Assembly (NCBI GenBank): GCA_029204225.1
Contig: CM055107.1
Coordinates: 7,164,873-7,228,872, forward strand
DNA: 64,000 bases
Reading direction: 5' to 3'
Origin: Diphasiastrum complanatum
Taxonomy: Eukaryota; Streptophyta; Lycopodiopsida; Lycopodiales; Lycopodiaceae
Shown: piece by piece, positions 1 through 13,211 of the stretch
How the letters are laid out: each line of letters begins with the position of its first letter
How positions within the stretch are numbered: the stretch's first letter is position 1
Made by a program: the position numbers and the translations under genes
The notes under the pieces: generated by a model
Databases searched by the model: none
Seen by the model: only the letters and a program-made list of their open reading frames with translations
Told to the model about the DNA's origin: nothing

Positions 1-398
1 TGATCCATGGCATAAGGAACCAGGCAAATTTTGCGTGCTGTTAGGGAATGGCTGCAAGTTAGATAAGTCAAGAGTGAAATGAGACATCCCTATTCAATGA
101 AGTCGAGAAAGTGGTATCATATCAATGATTGATGTGTCTGTGCATTTTTGATAATCAGAGGCAATACAAGGAGGTTGTGCTCACTCTTGAAACTGGATTG
201 CGTGATGCTAGAGTAGAGTTTTCATTCTTGTGAAAAGAAGCTGGCCAACTTTTGGTTTCAGCAGCAAAGTCTAAGAAAATTGCGTAGTTTTTCAGAGTGA
301 GTCAGGATCCGCCAGACCTTCAAGATACTACGCAGGCAGAACAATGGTCACGGTCATACAATAAACGCAATTCTCAGCAGCAAGTGGATTGTTTTGCA
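1..398. other. unassigned sequence
   Basis: I see no recognisable gene, repeat or RNA in this stretch. On the minus strand it lies just downstream of the weak coding-like segment at 399-834. Confidence 0.3.
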
Positions 399-834
399 TC
401 AAAGGAGACAGCCCATTGCTATCACGTGCCGATAGTCAGTAAAATTGAGCAGACCTTGCTCATTGCTTTCCAATAATTCAGCTTGGGTGATCGTTTTTTT
501 TGCAGGTTTATCGCTGCTCTCGGCCTGTTCCTGTACTCCTGGCCTGCTCCAGCCATGGATACGGAATGGGTTTCCACCCGTCGAAAAAGGCACTAAACAA
601 CCATTGCCTGAACTATCACCATATGTCCGCATTCGAGGTATTTCCAAAACAGACTCCCTGCTTGTAGCCAAAGAGCTTCTGGCCTCACTTTCCTATGAGG
701 AAGAGGAAGGCGTCGTGGAAGCAGAAAGTTTGACTCTTTGGTTGTCTTCATCCATTTCAAATACACTGATTATCGTAATGAAGTTCTTAAGCGTCATGGA
801 TGGCCCGATCAACAGGGCGAATTCCATGTTCTAA
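399..834 (-). pseudogene. possible coding remnant, unknown family
   Basis: The minus strand reads as protein-like sequence through most of this segment, rich in Ser, Glu and Lys, with an acceptor-like TTTAG just upstream near 834. The frame is closed by one TAG near 676, after which an open stretch of about 90 codons follows. I recognise no domain and see no start or promoter. The plus strand also has a 129-codon open frame here without an ATG start, so strand choice rests only on how the translation looks. It could be a decayed exon or chance. No function is proposed. Confidence 0.18.
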
Positions 835-1204
835 AGAATGCATTGCTAGTCACAGGATGACAAGCTGCCCATTAGCTACTCGCACTACTCCTACCATCTG
901 TTCACGCTACTACTGCCAGTAGATTCATCAATCCCTCTACTTTACAATCTTCTGACGTAAGAAAATAAGAATGAATTCCACATTAATTCACAACATCTCT
1001 AACAAAATCAAACAAGGAGAAGAGCACTCTACCACCAAGTTTGAAAAGCATGCTCAAAACAAGAATTCGTGAATTCAAACCCAATTTTGCCTTGAAAAAA
1101 TAGCACTCCATCCAGGATGTGAATCCAAGTGCGTTCCATTTCGATTTGACGAATTCCTCTCCATCCCATCCAAAAACCGCATCTTAGTCGGGCTCTGATA
1201 CCAA

Positions 1205-1630
1205 TGTAATGACCACTAGGGAAAAAACCCCCTAAGATGAGGATAGAAAAACACAAGAGAGACTATGGAGCAAAACCACCCAACCAAACCTAGATCCCTC
1301 TTGGAGAATCCTCCTGGATCTAGCCCCCAAGCCATGCCATGTGATAGCAAGAGGAGAAGAGCTCATCTAGTAACCTAGACCAAAGTCATTGGAAGAAGTC
1401 GAGTGACTTGATTGATAGGTTATAGCTCTACATGCATATCTCCTGCCTATATCAGTCACATGTACATGCACTACTCTGTATGTCTCAAGTAGAGTGTTTG
1501 GGTCCTCTCAAGGTCATTAGTCACCAACAAGCCTTGACTTGGAATTAAATCTAGGCATGACCAATAATCTCGAACACTGGATGGCCAGTCTACCATATTA
1601 GGACTATTCCATGTCCTTAGCTGAATATGG

Positions 1631-1698
<68 letters not shown>

Positions 1699-1996
1699 TA
1701 TATTCAAAGGTGAAACCAATAGAGTTTTATTAGGAAGATGGAAAGATGATCCAAAGTAAAAAAAATGGCTCTCTTTTATAGATTTAAGAGGTGAGCCTCT
1801 TTCACTCTGATTGGCTACTAAACTTCAATCAGGATCATGATCTTGACTATCAAAATCACTGTGTATTTCTTGAAGACAAATTGTGTTTCCTAACTTAGGA
1901 CTTTACAAAAGCCAAGTTTATTTAATTAATAGTTGTGCTCCATGGCACTTATTAGCCTAAGGAAAATGCTAGACTCCCACACGTAGGATGCCAACA
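1205..1996 (-). mobile_element. degraded LTR, probable copia-type (fossil)
   Basis: A GCTCTGATACCA block at 1192-1203 is the reverse complement of the initiator tRNA-Met primer site, and the sequence beside it starts TGTAATGACC. A matching CA end, GATGCCAACA, falls at 1996. This fits the 5' LTR of a minus-strand element. The expected coding region to its left is not present. A GA microsatellite lies inside. The outer end is inferred only from the TG...CA convention. Confidence 0.4.
1635..1694. repeat. (GA)n microsatellite
   Basis: An uninterrupted GA dinucleotide run of about 60 bases inside the LTR-like segment. Open frames across it (poly Ser-Leu or Arg-Glu) are artefacts of the repeat. 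Confidence 0.95.
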
Positions 1997-2446
1997 TGTT
2001 GCCAATTTCTAATCCTTCCAACTCTCTACTTTATTTATGTAGTGTTTGGGCTTATTGCAGGAGCCCCTTTCCATATTTTAGAATATTCCATGTCATTCCC
2101 AAAATCATAGAACATGCTCCTGCTGCTTGTAAAAATTTGTAAAAGCTATCTATGTTGAGTTTAGGGTTATCTAGACCTTTTCAGTTCTTATACACATGTT
2201 AGTAGGTGATAGGGCTAATTTGGAGTGTGATGTAATTCGAGCTAGCTTAGGCTTCCTAAATTTGTCATGATGAGAGTGGATGAGTGACACTTTCCTATGT
2301 GTTGGCATGAGATCCAGAGACCAATCAAAAGAGTGAAATCCATGAAAATAGTCCAATCAAGTTTGAGGGCCCATATGTCACTAAGCCAATCATATTTGGA
2401 GGAGGAAAAGAAGAGGTCCAATCACATATGAGTGATAGATCAGTTT
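1997..2446. other. unassigned sequence, left flank of old copia element
   Basis: AT-rich sequence with no domain or structured repeat that I can recognise. It may hold the decayed left end of the adjacent minus-strand copia element, but no LTR boundary or polypurine tract is visible. Confidence 0.3.
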
Positions 2447-5400
2447 TTAGAGATTGTGAGTGTTTCTACATTTTGAGCCTTTTTGGCTTTCTCTCCCTAC
2501 CCAAGGATTTGTATTGCCTCCAAGAAAGATAGTATATGCACTAATGGACTTTCGATCCATTTTATCACTTGCAAAATCAGAATCCGAATAGCCAACAATG
2601 GTTAGATCTTCATTCTTGTACAATAAACCATAATCTTGAGTAGAAGATACATATCTTAGAACTCTCTTGGAAATCTTCCAATGTTGGATCTTAGGATCTT
2701 GCATAAATTGACTCAATTTGTGCACATAATAGCTCAAATCGGGTCTAGTGATAGTAAGCCAAATTAAGGAGCATATAAGACTCCTATAAAGTGTGATGTC
2801 CTCGAAGGATCTTTCATCACCTTTAATAGGGTCTTTTACATGTTGCTCCATGGGAGTATCTATGCCTTTACAATTTTGCATATTGAATTTCTCAACATAG
2901 AAAAGACATATCTAGATTGACAAATAAAAGCATACTCTTCATGAAAGTCAATCTCAAGGCCTAAAATGTAATGGATCTCTCCTAGGTCTTGCATTTTAAA
3001 ATCTCCTCCTAATGCATCCTTAGTTTCTTGAACTAGCATCAAACAACTTCCACTAAGAATAATGTCATCTACATAGATTAGAAGAATGCCAATATTACTA
3101 CCATCAAACTTTAAGTACATAGAAGGATCATAATCACTAAGCACAAATCCTAATGAAAGCAGAAAGTTGTTGAGTCTTGAATACCATGATCTAGGTGCTT
3201 GCTTCAAGCTATAAAGACTTCTAAATAGCAAACACACCTTAGATTTATCCTTGATAAATCCTTGAGGTTGTTCCATGTATATCTCCTCCTCAAGATAGCC
3301 ATTCAAGAAAGTGCTGGAGACATCAAGTTGATACAATTTCCACTTAAAAAATAAGGCAAGAGAGATTATGATTCTTATTGTCACCATCTTTGCTACAGGA
3401 GCAAAGGTTTTTTCATAGTCAAGGCCATATATTTGTGCAAAGCCTTTAGCACATAATCTTGCCTTGTACTTGTTGATTTAGCCATCATGATTGTACTTGA
3501 TCTTGAACACCCACTTGCATCCAATGATGTGCATGTTAGGTGGTGGATCCACTAGCTCCCATGTGTGGTTGGTGATCAAGACATCATATTCAATCTTCAT
3601 GGCCTCATACCACTCCTTGGTATTGAGGGCTTCTTGGACATCTTTGGGCTCCTCATGAGAAACAAAATAAGCATAAGTGGAATCAAGATCCACTTCTTTT
3701 CCTTTGTCATCATAAGTGAGCCTCTTAGGCTCGGATCTCTCCCTCATGGAACTTCTAGGAGTGAAATCTGAGAACTTCCATCTTCAAATCTCGACCCCTC
3801 CATATGTTGATTGTCTTCAATAACAAAAGGTGATAGATTTTGAGGTTGCTTGATCTCAGCCCCTCGTAGATTGGACTTTTCTTCTTCATGAAAAACTACA
3901 TCTATACTTTCAATTACTTTAGAAGTAGAGAGCATGTAAATTCGATAGGCTTTCTTGTTGGATGAATACCCAACCATTACTCCTTTGCTTGCACAAGGAT
4001 CATCCTTCTTTCTCGTTTCCAAGGGAATATGGACAAAGCATATGCATCCAAATACTCTAAGGTGATCAACCTTAGGTTTTTTCAAATAAAGTGCTTCATA
4101 TGGTGACTTTCCTCCAAGTGCAACATGAGGGAGTCAATTACAAAGATAGTTTGAACAATTGATGGCCTCTCCCAAAAGTCTTTTGGCAAGGATGCCTCAA
4201 TTCTAATGGTTTTGGCACATTCACACAAGGTTCTATTCTTTCTTTCAACCACCCCATTTTGAGATGGTGTATATGCACAAGAAAACTCTCTTTTAATGCC
4301 TTCAAGCTCACAATAATCATGATATTTATTGGAAGTGTACTCACCACCTCCATCACTTCTAAGAATCTTGATTTTGTATGAAAATTGCTTTTCAACTAGA
4401 GCTTTGAACTTTAGGAAATAGTCAAACACCATAGACTTTGAAGCTAGAAGATATAATCAAGTAAATCTTGTGAAATCATCAATGAAAGTTACAAAGCAAG
4501 TAGCACCACCCTTGCTCTTTGAAGATGAGAAGTGCACATCCGAGTGTATGAGCTCCAATGGATGTGTAGTCTTAATAAATGACTTTGAAAAAGGCTTCTT
4601 ATGAGATTTAGATATGGCACAAGCCTCACATGGCTTGAAATTCTTGGAGATAAGGTTAGGCAAGCCAGTAGCTTTGGCTTTCTTGACCATGGACACCATA
4701 GAACTATAGTTAGGATGCCCCAACCTTCTATGCCATAGTTTCTCCAAAGAAATATGAGAAGCAAAAGCACCATCACAAGAGTTAGCATACTCTTTGGGAT
4801 CAAGCTTGTAGATTCCACCATATCTAGACCCAAATGCAAGGATCTCATCATGCTTCTTGATTGTACATGTATCAACTTTGAAACTCACATCTAGTCCACT
4901 ATCAAGCAATTGCCCAACACTAATAAGATTTTTTGTTAACTTAGGAACAAAAAGTACTTTAGACAGAGAAAGAACTTTTGATGATGAAAGCTTTAAGGGA
5001 ATGGTCCCTATGCCTTCAATAGCACACTCATGATCATTTGCTGTGTAGATGGACTTCTTGGATCCTTCATAAGGTGTCATGGATGAAAAAGAATGCTTGG
5101 AGCTATACATATGTGAGGAAGCACCACTGTCGATGTACCACGGACCATCCTTCTTGAAAGGTGATGAAGAAAAACTCAAGACCATAAGAGATCCCTCTCC
5201 ATCACTTGCATGAGCATCTTCCTTCTCTTCATTGGAAATGTTGGCTTGCTTGAATTGACTCCTCTTCTTGAAGCAATTGGTGGCATAATGCCCCTTCTTG
5301 CCACAAAAGAAACACTTGATGTTTTTCTTCTTCTTCTTGGATGTGAAAGCTTGAGAGGACTCATCCTCTTCTCCTTTCTCCTTGGAAATAAGATTGTTCT

Positions 5401-6330
5401 TGCTTGAAGAGGGTTGGTGTTGATTCTTACTTCTTGACTTGTGCTTGTCTTTGATAAAGAGAGCTTTACCATCAATGTTGAGAGACAGTCTCTCCATTTT
5501 CAAGAGTTTATACTCTTGTCTTGATTCTTCATAAATGAGCACACTTTGGAGTGCTTCCAAACTTGGTAGCTCCTCCTTAATACTTATGCTAGAAACATAA
5601 GTCCAAAAATCACCACAACTTGGCATGATTTTTCCAATATTGAAATCAAAAGGTATCTCCATCCCAATAAGGCTAACTACTTGCTTATGGATATAAGTGT
5701 CCACTTTGGATGCTTCACTTATCCTCATAAGAAGTTTACAACTTGCCCTTAGGATTGAAAACATACAATTTTTATCTTTATGAATGAACACATCATTCAT
5801 GATCTTATTGAAACCAAAAGATCCTACATTATGAAGATATTTCCATTTCCTTGACTTCACAACTAATGTAAGCTTACAAGGAAAACATATTTTGCTACCT
5901 TTTAAGGCATCACACTCAACTAGCATTGCCTTAAGCCACCTTTGAGATACAAAAATCCCTTCAAAGCAAAATAGATCTTCATAAGTTGACATGAGAGCAT
6001 AAATGAAACTATTTTCATTTTGTGATTGATGCTCCTTATTCTTGATTGATATCTCTTGGATCATAACAATAAGTTTGAACTTATCTAAAGTTCCAAGCAA
6101 AATACTTTCCAAGGACATAAAATAAATCCAAGTTACTTTCATGAAAGTGACATCTATCTTTGCATCTTGAACCAAACAATGTACTTCCAAATGAAAAATT
6201 TCAAAATATTTGACGTGTGTTGTGATGGACTCTTGAAGACAAATCTTGCAAGTCCTTATGAGACTCCAAGCCTCATTCACCTTTCCACAAAGGAAACACC
6301 TTTCCTTGGACTTGTCAATATGAATCAGAT
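2447..6330 (-). mobile_element. Ty1/copia element, broken (fossil)
   Basis: Minus-strand gag-pol remains in copia order. Starting from the right there is a gag segment, a zinc knuckle CFFCGKKGHYATNC, a protease motif WYIDSGASSH, and an integrase zinc region with RRLGHPNYSS. The integrase core, a reverse transcriptase with YVDDIILSG, and the start of RNase H at the left end follow. Neither LTR, the primer site nor the polypurine tract is visible; the right end meets gypsy sequence. The protein resembles that of the young copia pair at 51058-63922, for example ITRPDLS and KLSQFMQDP, so this is an older relative. It carries many breaks and is not functional. Confidence 0.9.
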
Positions 6331-6389
6331 TCGGAACCTAGTACATCTTAACCAAAGTGTTACACTATGGACACACCCATCACATTTGC

Positions 6390-8265
6390 AGTGAATATGA
6401 TAAACGTAGCATGGCTGTCAGCGGAACCTATTGAGAACCCAGTGGATGATGATTTGGTCCCTTGGCAACATGCTCTAACTTATAATAAAGAGATTGAGCT
6501 GACTGATGAATAGGTCTTACACCACATGGACCCAGATCATTACAGAATCAGGAAAGTACCAGCTCAACCACCACAAAAGTCTGCTATGGCGAAAGTCTCA
6601 AGGGTTGATCCACCCAAGGCACCTGCGAATAAGAAGAATCAGTTGAAGCAGCGCTACAACCAGGTGATCCGTTGGAGTGATCTACCCGATGAGGCGATAG
6701 CTATAGTGGATGTCAATATTCGCAACCATGAGGCGAATGTCATGGCAGTCCCGATGAAGGATAACAAGGACAAATCCACCAAGATGACAAAAAAGAGCAA
6801 AAAGAAAGTATTGGAGTCCTTGAAGTCAATCAAGTTGGATACAAATACAGCGTCATCTTCTACACAGGTGACAAAAAATAAAAAAATGACCAATCGAGCT
6901 AAGATCAATATGCTGAAAGAGAAATTTCGACGAGCGCCAGTTCACGAGATGCTTGAGACTTTCAAGAACTATACCTTGGACGACATGGTAATCATGATGC
7001 CGCAAGCCCAGAGAGAACTTGATCAAAGTCAGGCACTAGCGGAACAAGTCTTCGAGGGACCTACGCAAACACAGCCGATGAACCTTGCCGAGCCAGGTGA
7101 AGAAGAAAAGATAGTGCATGTGGGGGAGCAGTTAACACCCACACAGTTCAAGAGACTACGATTGTTGTTGGTGGAACATAAAGACTGTTTTGCATGGAGT
7201 TATAGTGACCTGAAGGGCATTCCACCAACAGTAGTCCAACACACCATACCCTTGGTGGGCGGAGCAGTCCCCAAGATAAGCCGTTATTACCGCTGCAACC
7301 CGAATTATACTGAGCTGATCAAGGAGGAGTTGCAAAAGCTGATGGATGCAGATTTCATCTATGAAATCGAGCACACGGAATGGGTATCACCGATAGTTAT
7401 AGTATCCAAGAAGAACGGCAAAATGCGGATTTGTGTGAATCTGAAGGCACTAAATGCAGTCACCAAAAAGGACCATTTTCCTTTACCATTTACGGAAAGT
7501 GTCCTCGACAGGGTAGCTGGCGCCAAAGCCTACAATTTTCTAGAGGGCTTCAGCGGCTACAACCAGGTGAAGATAGCCCCCCAGGACCAGCACAAAACAG
7601 CATTCGCCATGGAATAGAAAACCTATGCCTATAAAGTGATGCCATTCAGACTTTGCAATGCCCCAAGCACTTTCCAGCGAGTCATGCAGGCGACATTCAA
7701 AGATTATTTGCAAAAGAATTTGGAGATTTTCTTGGACGATCTGTGCGTGCATGGACTAGATTCAGAACACTTATCCAACTTGGAGAAGGTGTTACAAAAA
7801 TGCCGTGAATACCAGATCTCCCTGAATCCAAAAAAATGTCAATTCTGGCACATGGCTTGATTCTCGGCCATATAGTGTCAAGACACGGGATCGCCACAGA
7901 TCTATTTAAGATCAATATCATTGTTGATCTACCACCATCGGGGACGATCCGCGAGGTCTACATTTTCATGGGTCATGCTAACTATCATAGGACCTTCATT
8001 CTTGATTTTGCGAAGTTAGCCCAACCAATTTACAAACTCACAACGGATCCACATTGGAAAGAAGAAGGATCTTCGCTCCGGAGATCTGGTCCTGATGTAT
8101 AAAACCAAGGCGATCAAGAGAAAACTAAAATTCACAAGCGAAGGTCTTTATAGGATCAAGGAAATTCTTAATCATGAAGCCGTGAATTTGGAAAAGCTAG
8201 ATGGGACACCATTCGATACACCCATCAACGGTAGCCGGTTGCACAAATACTGGCCACCGCAGTAA
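6390..8265 (+). mobile_element. Ty3/gypsy pol fragment, broken (fossil)
   Basis: Plus-strand remains of a gypsy polyprotein related to the element at 18388-30063. A protease-RT linker begins near HALTYNKEIELTDE. It is followed by reverse transcriptase with YEIEHTEWVSPIV, RICVNLKALN, FSGYNQVKIAP and FLDDLCVHG, and then directly by the integrase C-terminus around SGDLVLMYKTK and INGSRLHKYWPPQ. RNase H and the integrase core are missing, so the fragment is internally deleted. No LTRs are seen at its ends. Confidence 0.88.
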
Positions 8266-8869
8266 GATAGATCTAGATTGGAGATGGCACATTACGAAAA
8301 GCTATTCTACTAAACCATCGCCGCTAGATCTAAGAAGGTCAAGCCAAATCAAGCTAGATCCATTCAGATTCAGCCAGATCTGGCAAGATCGGAAAAATCC
8401 ATCAGAATCCAAGAAGGATCCAAATCCAGATAGGATCAAGAAGGAAGCAGATCATCAGACTGACTGATGGATCTACTACCAAGTATTCATCAGAAATTCC
8501 AGAGAACCACTAATAGTTAGATCAAGCATGGATGAAGCTGATTACCAGTTTACAAAAGTTAAAAATCAGAACATCTCAAGATCTCATCTAAAAACACTCT
8601 GAAAGAGCACTTTTCTCATGATTTTTTGAGATCCCTTGGGAGATAGCTCTTGAAACTTGGACAGTCACCAGATCTGACTTAGATGCATCCATGAAAATCT
8701 CTGCGAGAGTTCCTGATGGAGGAATAATCATTTTTTAGTGTATGCGAGAGTTTTCAGAAGCTGAATTTTCAGAACCCTTGCAGAGCCTCAAGATCATCTT
8801 ACCATGTACCATAATCATATAGGTTGTACATATGATTTAATTCAAGTTCTAGTGGCTAAAAAGGCCAAA
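8266..8869. other. unassigned sequence between two retroelement fragments
   Basis: Rich in AGATCTA-like words around 8265-8420. It may be 3' untranslated sequence of the gypsy fragment or the distal part of the following LTR. No domain is recognised and no clear TG boundary is visible. Confidence 0.3.
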
Positions 8870-11332
8870 AACTAGTTTTCTAGACATATGACACATGGCA
8901 TCAATCTATTGATTGCATGAGCCACATCCTTTGGTTAGGTGTCATATCACATGTGTAGAGGACAGCTCACATGTGTGGAATAAGCTGAAGTAGGCGAATT
9001 TTGACTTCTAGAAGATTTCCAAGTAGATCTCCATATAGAAGAAAAATGGACCAAAAGTGCTCAAAATAAAAGGTTTTGTCCAAGTGTCAGTTTTGCATGA
9101 TGAATCATCATATGACAAAGCACCTTCACACATGTGGGATCATAGGGATGATCAGTACCACGAGCTCCCACTTATTGTATATATAGAGCCACATTTGGCC
9201 ATAATTAATGTGAGACACCAATCTTGGTTTTGGAAGCAATTTTGAGTGATTCTCTCCATTTGTCTACATTTGTTTTGATTGTTTTGAGGTTCTATCAATG
9301 TGTACTTGATTTTCAGGTTGGAGTCCATATCCTGACAGGGTTTCACACGTGTGAAACCAGCAAGTACATTTACCTTCAATAAATGATTGTTCTTGTTTGG
9401 ATTTTATGTCTAGAATTGATCTAGATTGATCTTAATCTTATGTAGATTGATAGATCAAGTAAATCTAACATCCAATCCCTCTTGAGGATCAGATTAGGAT
9501 CCACTCTTGGTCCTTTTTGTACTTTTTCCACATGGTATCAGAGCCTAGTACAAGAGGTTTTGTTGAAATTGATAGGGTTAATCCAAATCAAAGCCAAAAT
9601 TAGCAATTTTTTGGAAACTACTCAAATTTTGTGTAGCGAGTCGGATTTGATAGCTATCCTCAAGATTTTTGGTCCAGAACTTGTTGTGGGATGTAGGAAC
9701 CCTTTTCACACGTGTGAGGCCGTACATCTCCGATTTTGGTTGAGAAAATTCAAAAATTTGTACAATTTGACTCACACACCCAATTTGAGAGATTTTTGGT
9801 GCAAAATCAAGCATTTTCTATAGAGAATCTAATCCGTTGATTAGTTCTTGATTAGATCAGCCAAGAAATTAAATTTGAAGCTTGAAATAGGTGCATTAAT
9901 TGATCATCTCTGATGTTTTGAGTGCATGTTGAAGTTGAGAGAGATTTTGCTAAAAATCATAGATTAAGGAGTGATATGCAAGGTGAGAGGTTGTAATCCA
10001 TTGTACCATCACTCTAGATTTGTTCAAGAGTGATAGGGTCAAGTTTATAAGCATCAATTTGCTAGAAAACATCCTTGGATCTGTCCTCCAAGTGAAACCT
10101 TTGAGAGTTTCTAGTGCATATAGAGCATCTATGCAAATCTTTTGTAGAATTTGACATAGATTGGCTTAAATTGAGAGTTCTAGAAAAGAGATTGAGATCC
10201 AAGTCACATTGTTCAACCCTACTCAATTTGTTTGAGTGATTGTAAGGTTTGAAAAGAGTCATTAAGGTGTCTATGGCAAATGTGTAGAGAGAGATCCAAT
10301 TTTCTAAGAGTTCCTTCCTTTGTAGAAGGCAAGATCTAGAAACTCATTTTGTGTTGTTATTGGTGGAGAGTTTGTCTCTTCCCAGGTGATCAAATCTTTC
10401 TAAGTGGCATTAGCTCTTTGAACCACAATATATTAGTGAGAAAAATTACAACCTTTGATTTTGAATTTCATTCCAAGTCTTAAGAGGTAGAGTAATTGGT
10501 GGAATCCAATAGGGGTGATTGAATCAATTTATTGAGCAAAAATTGACATAGTATGTATGAAACTCAAATTAGTTCTATTCAACTTTCTTTGTGAGAGTGT
10601 GAGGGTCAATTTGAGATCCCATTGGATGTCTAGAATGAGGAGTCCTCCATATTTGAGTATTCATGCATGGTTGAGATCTTTGTGAATCTCTAGTTGTCTA
10701 ATTTTTTAAGCTTTGTGAAAAATTGGTGGTATAGTTTGTAAATCAAATCAAATTCATTCTAAATCTCAAGTGTGAGATTATTTGGGTCAAGAGTGAGCCC
10801 AAAAGAAGTGATTAAGTTTGATTTTCATGTATTTGAAACAAAACCCTTCTTTTGTTCAAGAATCTCAAGTGTTGAGAGAACTAGTCAAGTGAAAAGGAAA
10901 ATCTAGGTGTCAAATCTTTTTCATATCCATTTCAACTTTCAAAAGAAAGAGTCATTGGTATTTAATGAGTCCAATAGGAGATTGGATCTGATTTATTTTG
11001 TGATTTGATTTAAAGATTGTGTGCTTTTGTCTTAGTGATCAAAGCAAAGTTTCCAAGTGACTAGCCATTAGTGTGAAGATTGATTCTTAGGTTTGTGAGC
11101 TAGATCTTTTGTAGATCATTCTAGATTGCTGAAGATGTTCAAATCTAGTCTCTTGAAAGTCACAAATTACATTTGTAGAATCATATTACAGTTTTTTATT
11201 CACATGGCATCAATAGGTGGCATCCTATTGAAGGAAAGAAAGGATCCTGAGTGCAACCTTTGTGGCAAGGGAGGATATTTTTTCTCAAGATGCTACAAAA
11301 AGAAGACCAATCCATCCAAGGAGAACCAGTGA
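8870..11332 (+). mobile_element. Ty1/copia LTR, leader and gag remnant (fossil)
   Basis: A plus-strand LTR ends ...TTTTTCCACA at 9532, followed at once by the primer site TGGTATCAGAGC (9533-9544). A TATA-like TGTATATATAGAG lies near 9178 inside the LTR. A long leader of about 1.6 kb leads to a short gag remnant that starts MASIGGILLKE near 11206 and carries a zinc knuckle CNLCGKGGYFFSRC. The rest of gag-pol and the 3' LTR are absent. The LTR start is uncertain and 8870 is approximate. The gag start resembles that of the 51058-63922 pair, so the lineages are related. Confidence 0.7.
9533..9544 (+). promoter_or_regulatory. primer binding site, initiator tRNA-Met type
   Basis: TGGTATCAGAGC directly follows the LTR end CA at 9532, the usual copia arrangement. 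Confidence 0.85.
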
Positions 11333-11353
11333 TCTGTTGTATATGATACGTCA

Positions 11354-11584
11354 TCAGCTTTGGGTGCAATAGGTTTCACTGCCCATGTGGTTGGATCTGT
11401 TCTCGATGGTGAGTTTTCCCGTACCCCAGTTGTGTACCACTTGCGCAGTTCTTAACCATGGTCTTCCCAGTAAAACACGGTATGCAGATGGAGATTCAGG
11501 TATATCCCTGACTACAAAAGTAATCACAAACTGCATGCCTGCTATCTTTACAGAGATATCAACAACTACACCTTTTGGTTTCAC
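11354..11584 (-). mobile_element. Ty3/gypsy protease-region fragment (fossil)
   Basis: A short minus-strand open stretch contains VVVDISVKIAGMQFVITFVV and LLGRPWLRTAQVV, the conserved block after the gypsy aspartic protease. It is closely similar to the equivalent part of the gypsy element near 26770-26991. It is an isolated fragment with no LTRs of its own. It may belong with the gypsy-type LTR at 12230-13009, which has the same orientation. Confidence 0.75.
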
Positions 11585-11783
11585 ACATTGATAAAGTTTC
11601 TAAGATTAATATCCTACAAAATATCTACAACTACCTTTTGTTGCAGTTATTACAACAACCTGATTACAGTTAATGCATGCACAAAGTGGGCAGACTGTCA
11701 ACGCAAAGTATCAAAAAATGTGCATTAACTTGAAAAACACTGACTCGTAAAATATAGAATTTTTTGAGTTGATTCGGTATCAA

Positions 11784-13211
11784 AGAATTCTAGAAAAATT
11801 CGATCTTGAATTTTTTGATCCTCTGCTCAAAAATTTGAGCCTTATGTTGCTGGTTTTTCAGGATGTTCATTATTGAATGGATTTGAGGCTGAGCATTGGA
11901 TTCCAACATTGTCTTCATGTTTAGAGTTATCTAGATACACTTTAAGATCTCATTGTAGAGCGAGAGTTGTGATAGCCAACAATCTATCTTATTTTTTGTC
12001 CCAACAGGAGTGCTTGTATTTCTTATATTTGGAAAGTCCCAATACATGGAGTTGTTGTCTGAACAACCAGATACTTTGAACTATTTTTAGGTTCTGGTTA
12101 CTTAATCATTAAAAATCCATTTTTAGCTTTAGTTTGGCAATTTTGGCCAATATGACTATTTTAGGGCTAAAATGAAAAAGAAAGCTAACGAAAACGCTAA
12201 TATATTCCCAAATAATGGTGCCAAAAAATTGTAGCGGCCTTTTCTACCTATCATACATTAGTTCGCTCCCAAGGGAATAGTGCTTTCCCTTGTGAGATTA
12301 GCTTGACTCTACAGTTTTTTCATAACTAACCACTCCTAGTTTACCCCGCCTTTTTTAGCTTAACCACAAGCAAATAATAAGATCAGTTGGTGGAGGCAAC
12401 TTGCACTTTCCCCCTATTTTTCCTCTCTAAAGATGACAAGAACAAACAAATACAACTAAAATGTTAATAGCAAGCAAATAGGAAACACAACAAAAAGAGC
12501 GAGATGAGAGAGATGAGAATAGTGAGATGCAAGGATGTTTGGATTTATTTTGGCATAATCTACTCCTCATGTTGAACATGGAAAGCGAGTACAAGAGGTC
12601 TCTTTTTATTGTTGGGGAAGGCCTTGTCCCTAATCTCTGATTGGCTAATTTTGGATGACAAGGATCCTAATCCAAGCCTTTCATATAAAATGTAATAGTT
12701 CCAAATTAAGAAGGGTGCCTCTCACATGAATAATGTGAGTTCCTTTTGGAGTGAGAGGGTACTCACATGATTCATGTGAGTTTCTCCGAGCTTAGAACCA
12801 TTCCAATCTTCAATTTGGGATTTTTATTTGAATTATGTCCCAAGTCGCGTATTTCTAGTTCAAGTTCTATGAAACACATTAGCATGCTCATTCGTTGGGT
12901 TTATACACATTGCTTATTACTGCTAACTATATAGTGTACTATGGTGGGGCCCATGTAGTAAGCCTACCTATACAGTACTTTAGTGGCTTAATCCACTAAG
13001 TGCCCAACAGACTGCCACAGTGGTTCGATAGAAGCTGATTAAATCTATTAGTCAATTAGCATAAAATTTGAATAAGAAATGAACAAAACTATAGAACAAT
13101 CATGATTGAATTGAATTGAGTCTCAAACTTATATTAGAAAAACTAGTATCGAATAACATTAGAAAAGTACGTGGAAGAAAAGAGAGAGAGATATTCACAA
13201 GCAACATTCAT
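11784..13211. repeat. segmental direct repeat, copy A
   Basis: This 1.43 kb segment recurs at 13984-15090. Both copies start AGAATTCTAGAAAAATT and end near GATATTCACA. Copy A contains about 325 bp (roughly 12058-12382) that copy B lacks. The repeat includes a gypsy-type LTR plus sequence on both sides of it, so it is a segmental duplication and not simply a pair of LTRs. Confidence 0.9.
12230..13009 (-). mobile_element. gypsy-type LTR (fossil)
   Basis: The segment starts TGTAGCGGCC and ends GTGCCCAACA, and a GGTGCCAAAAAAT block that reads as TTTTTTGGCACC on the minus strand abuts its left end as a possible primer site. Its internal layout resembles the LTR at 18388-19106 (a ...GTTCGCTCCCA... 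block, then a GATTGGCTAATTTTGG-like block), so it is probably a distant relative. The matching second LTR is not present as an independent copy. Confidence 0.5.

Noticed and set aside
1471-1719. Open frame rich in Ser-Leu repeats on the minus strand
   Set aside because: It is produced by the GA/CT microsatellite at 1635-1694 and shows no other protein-like sequence.
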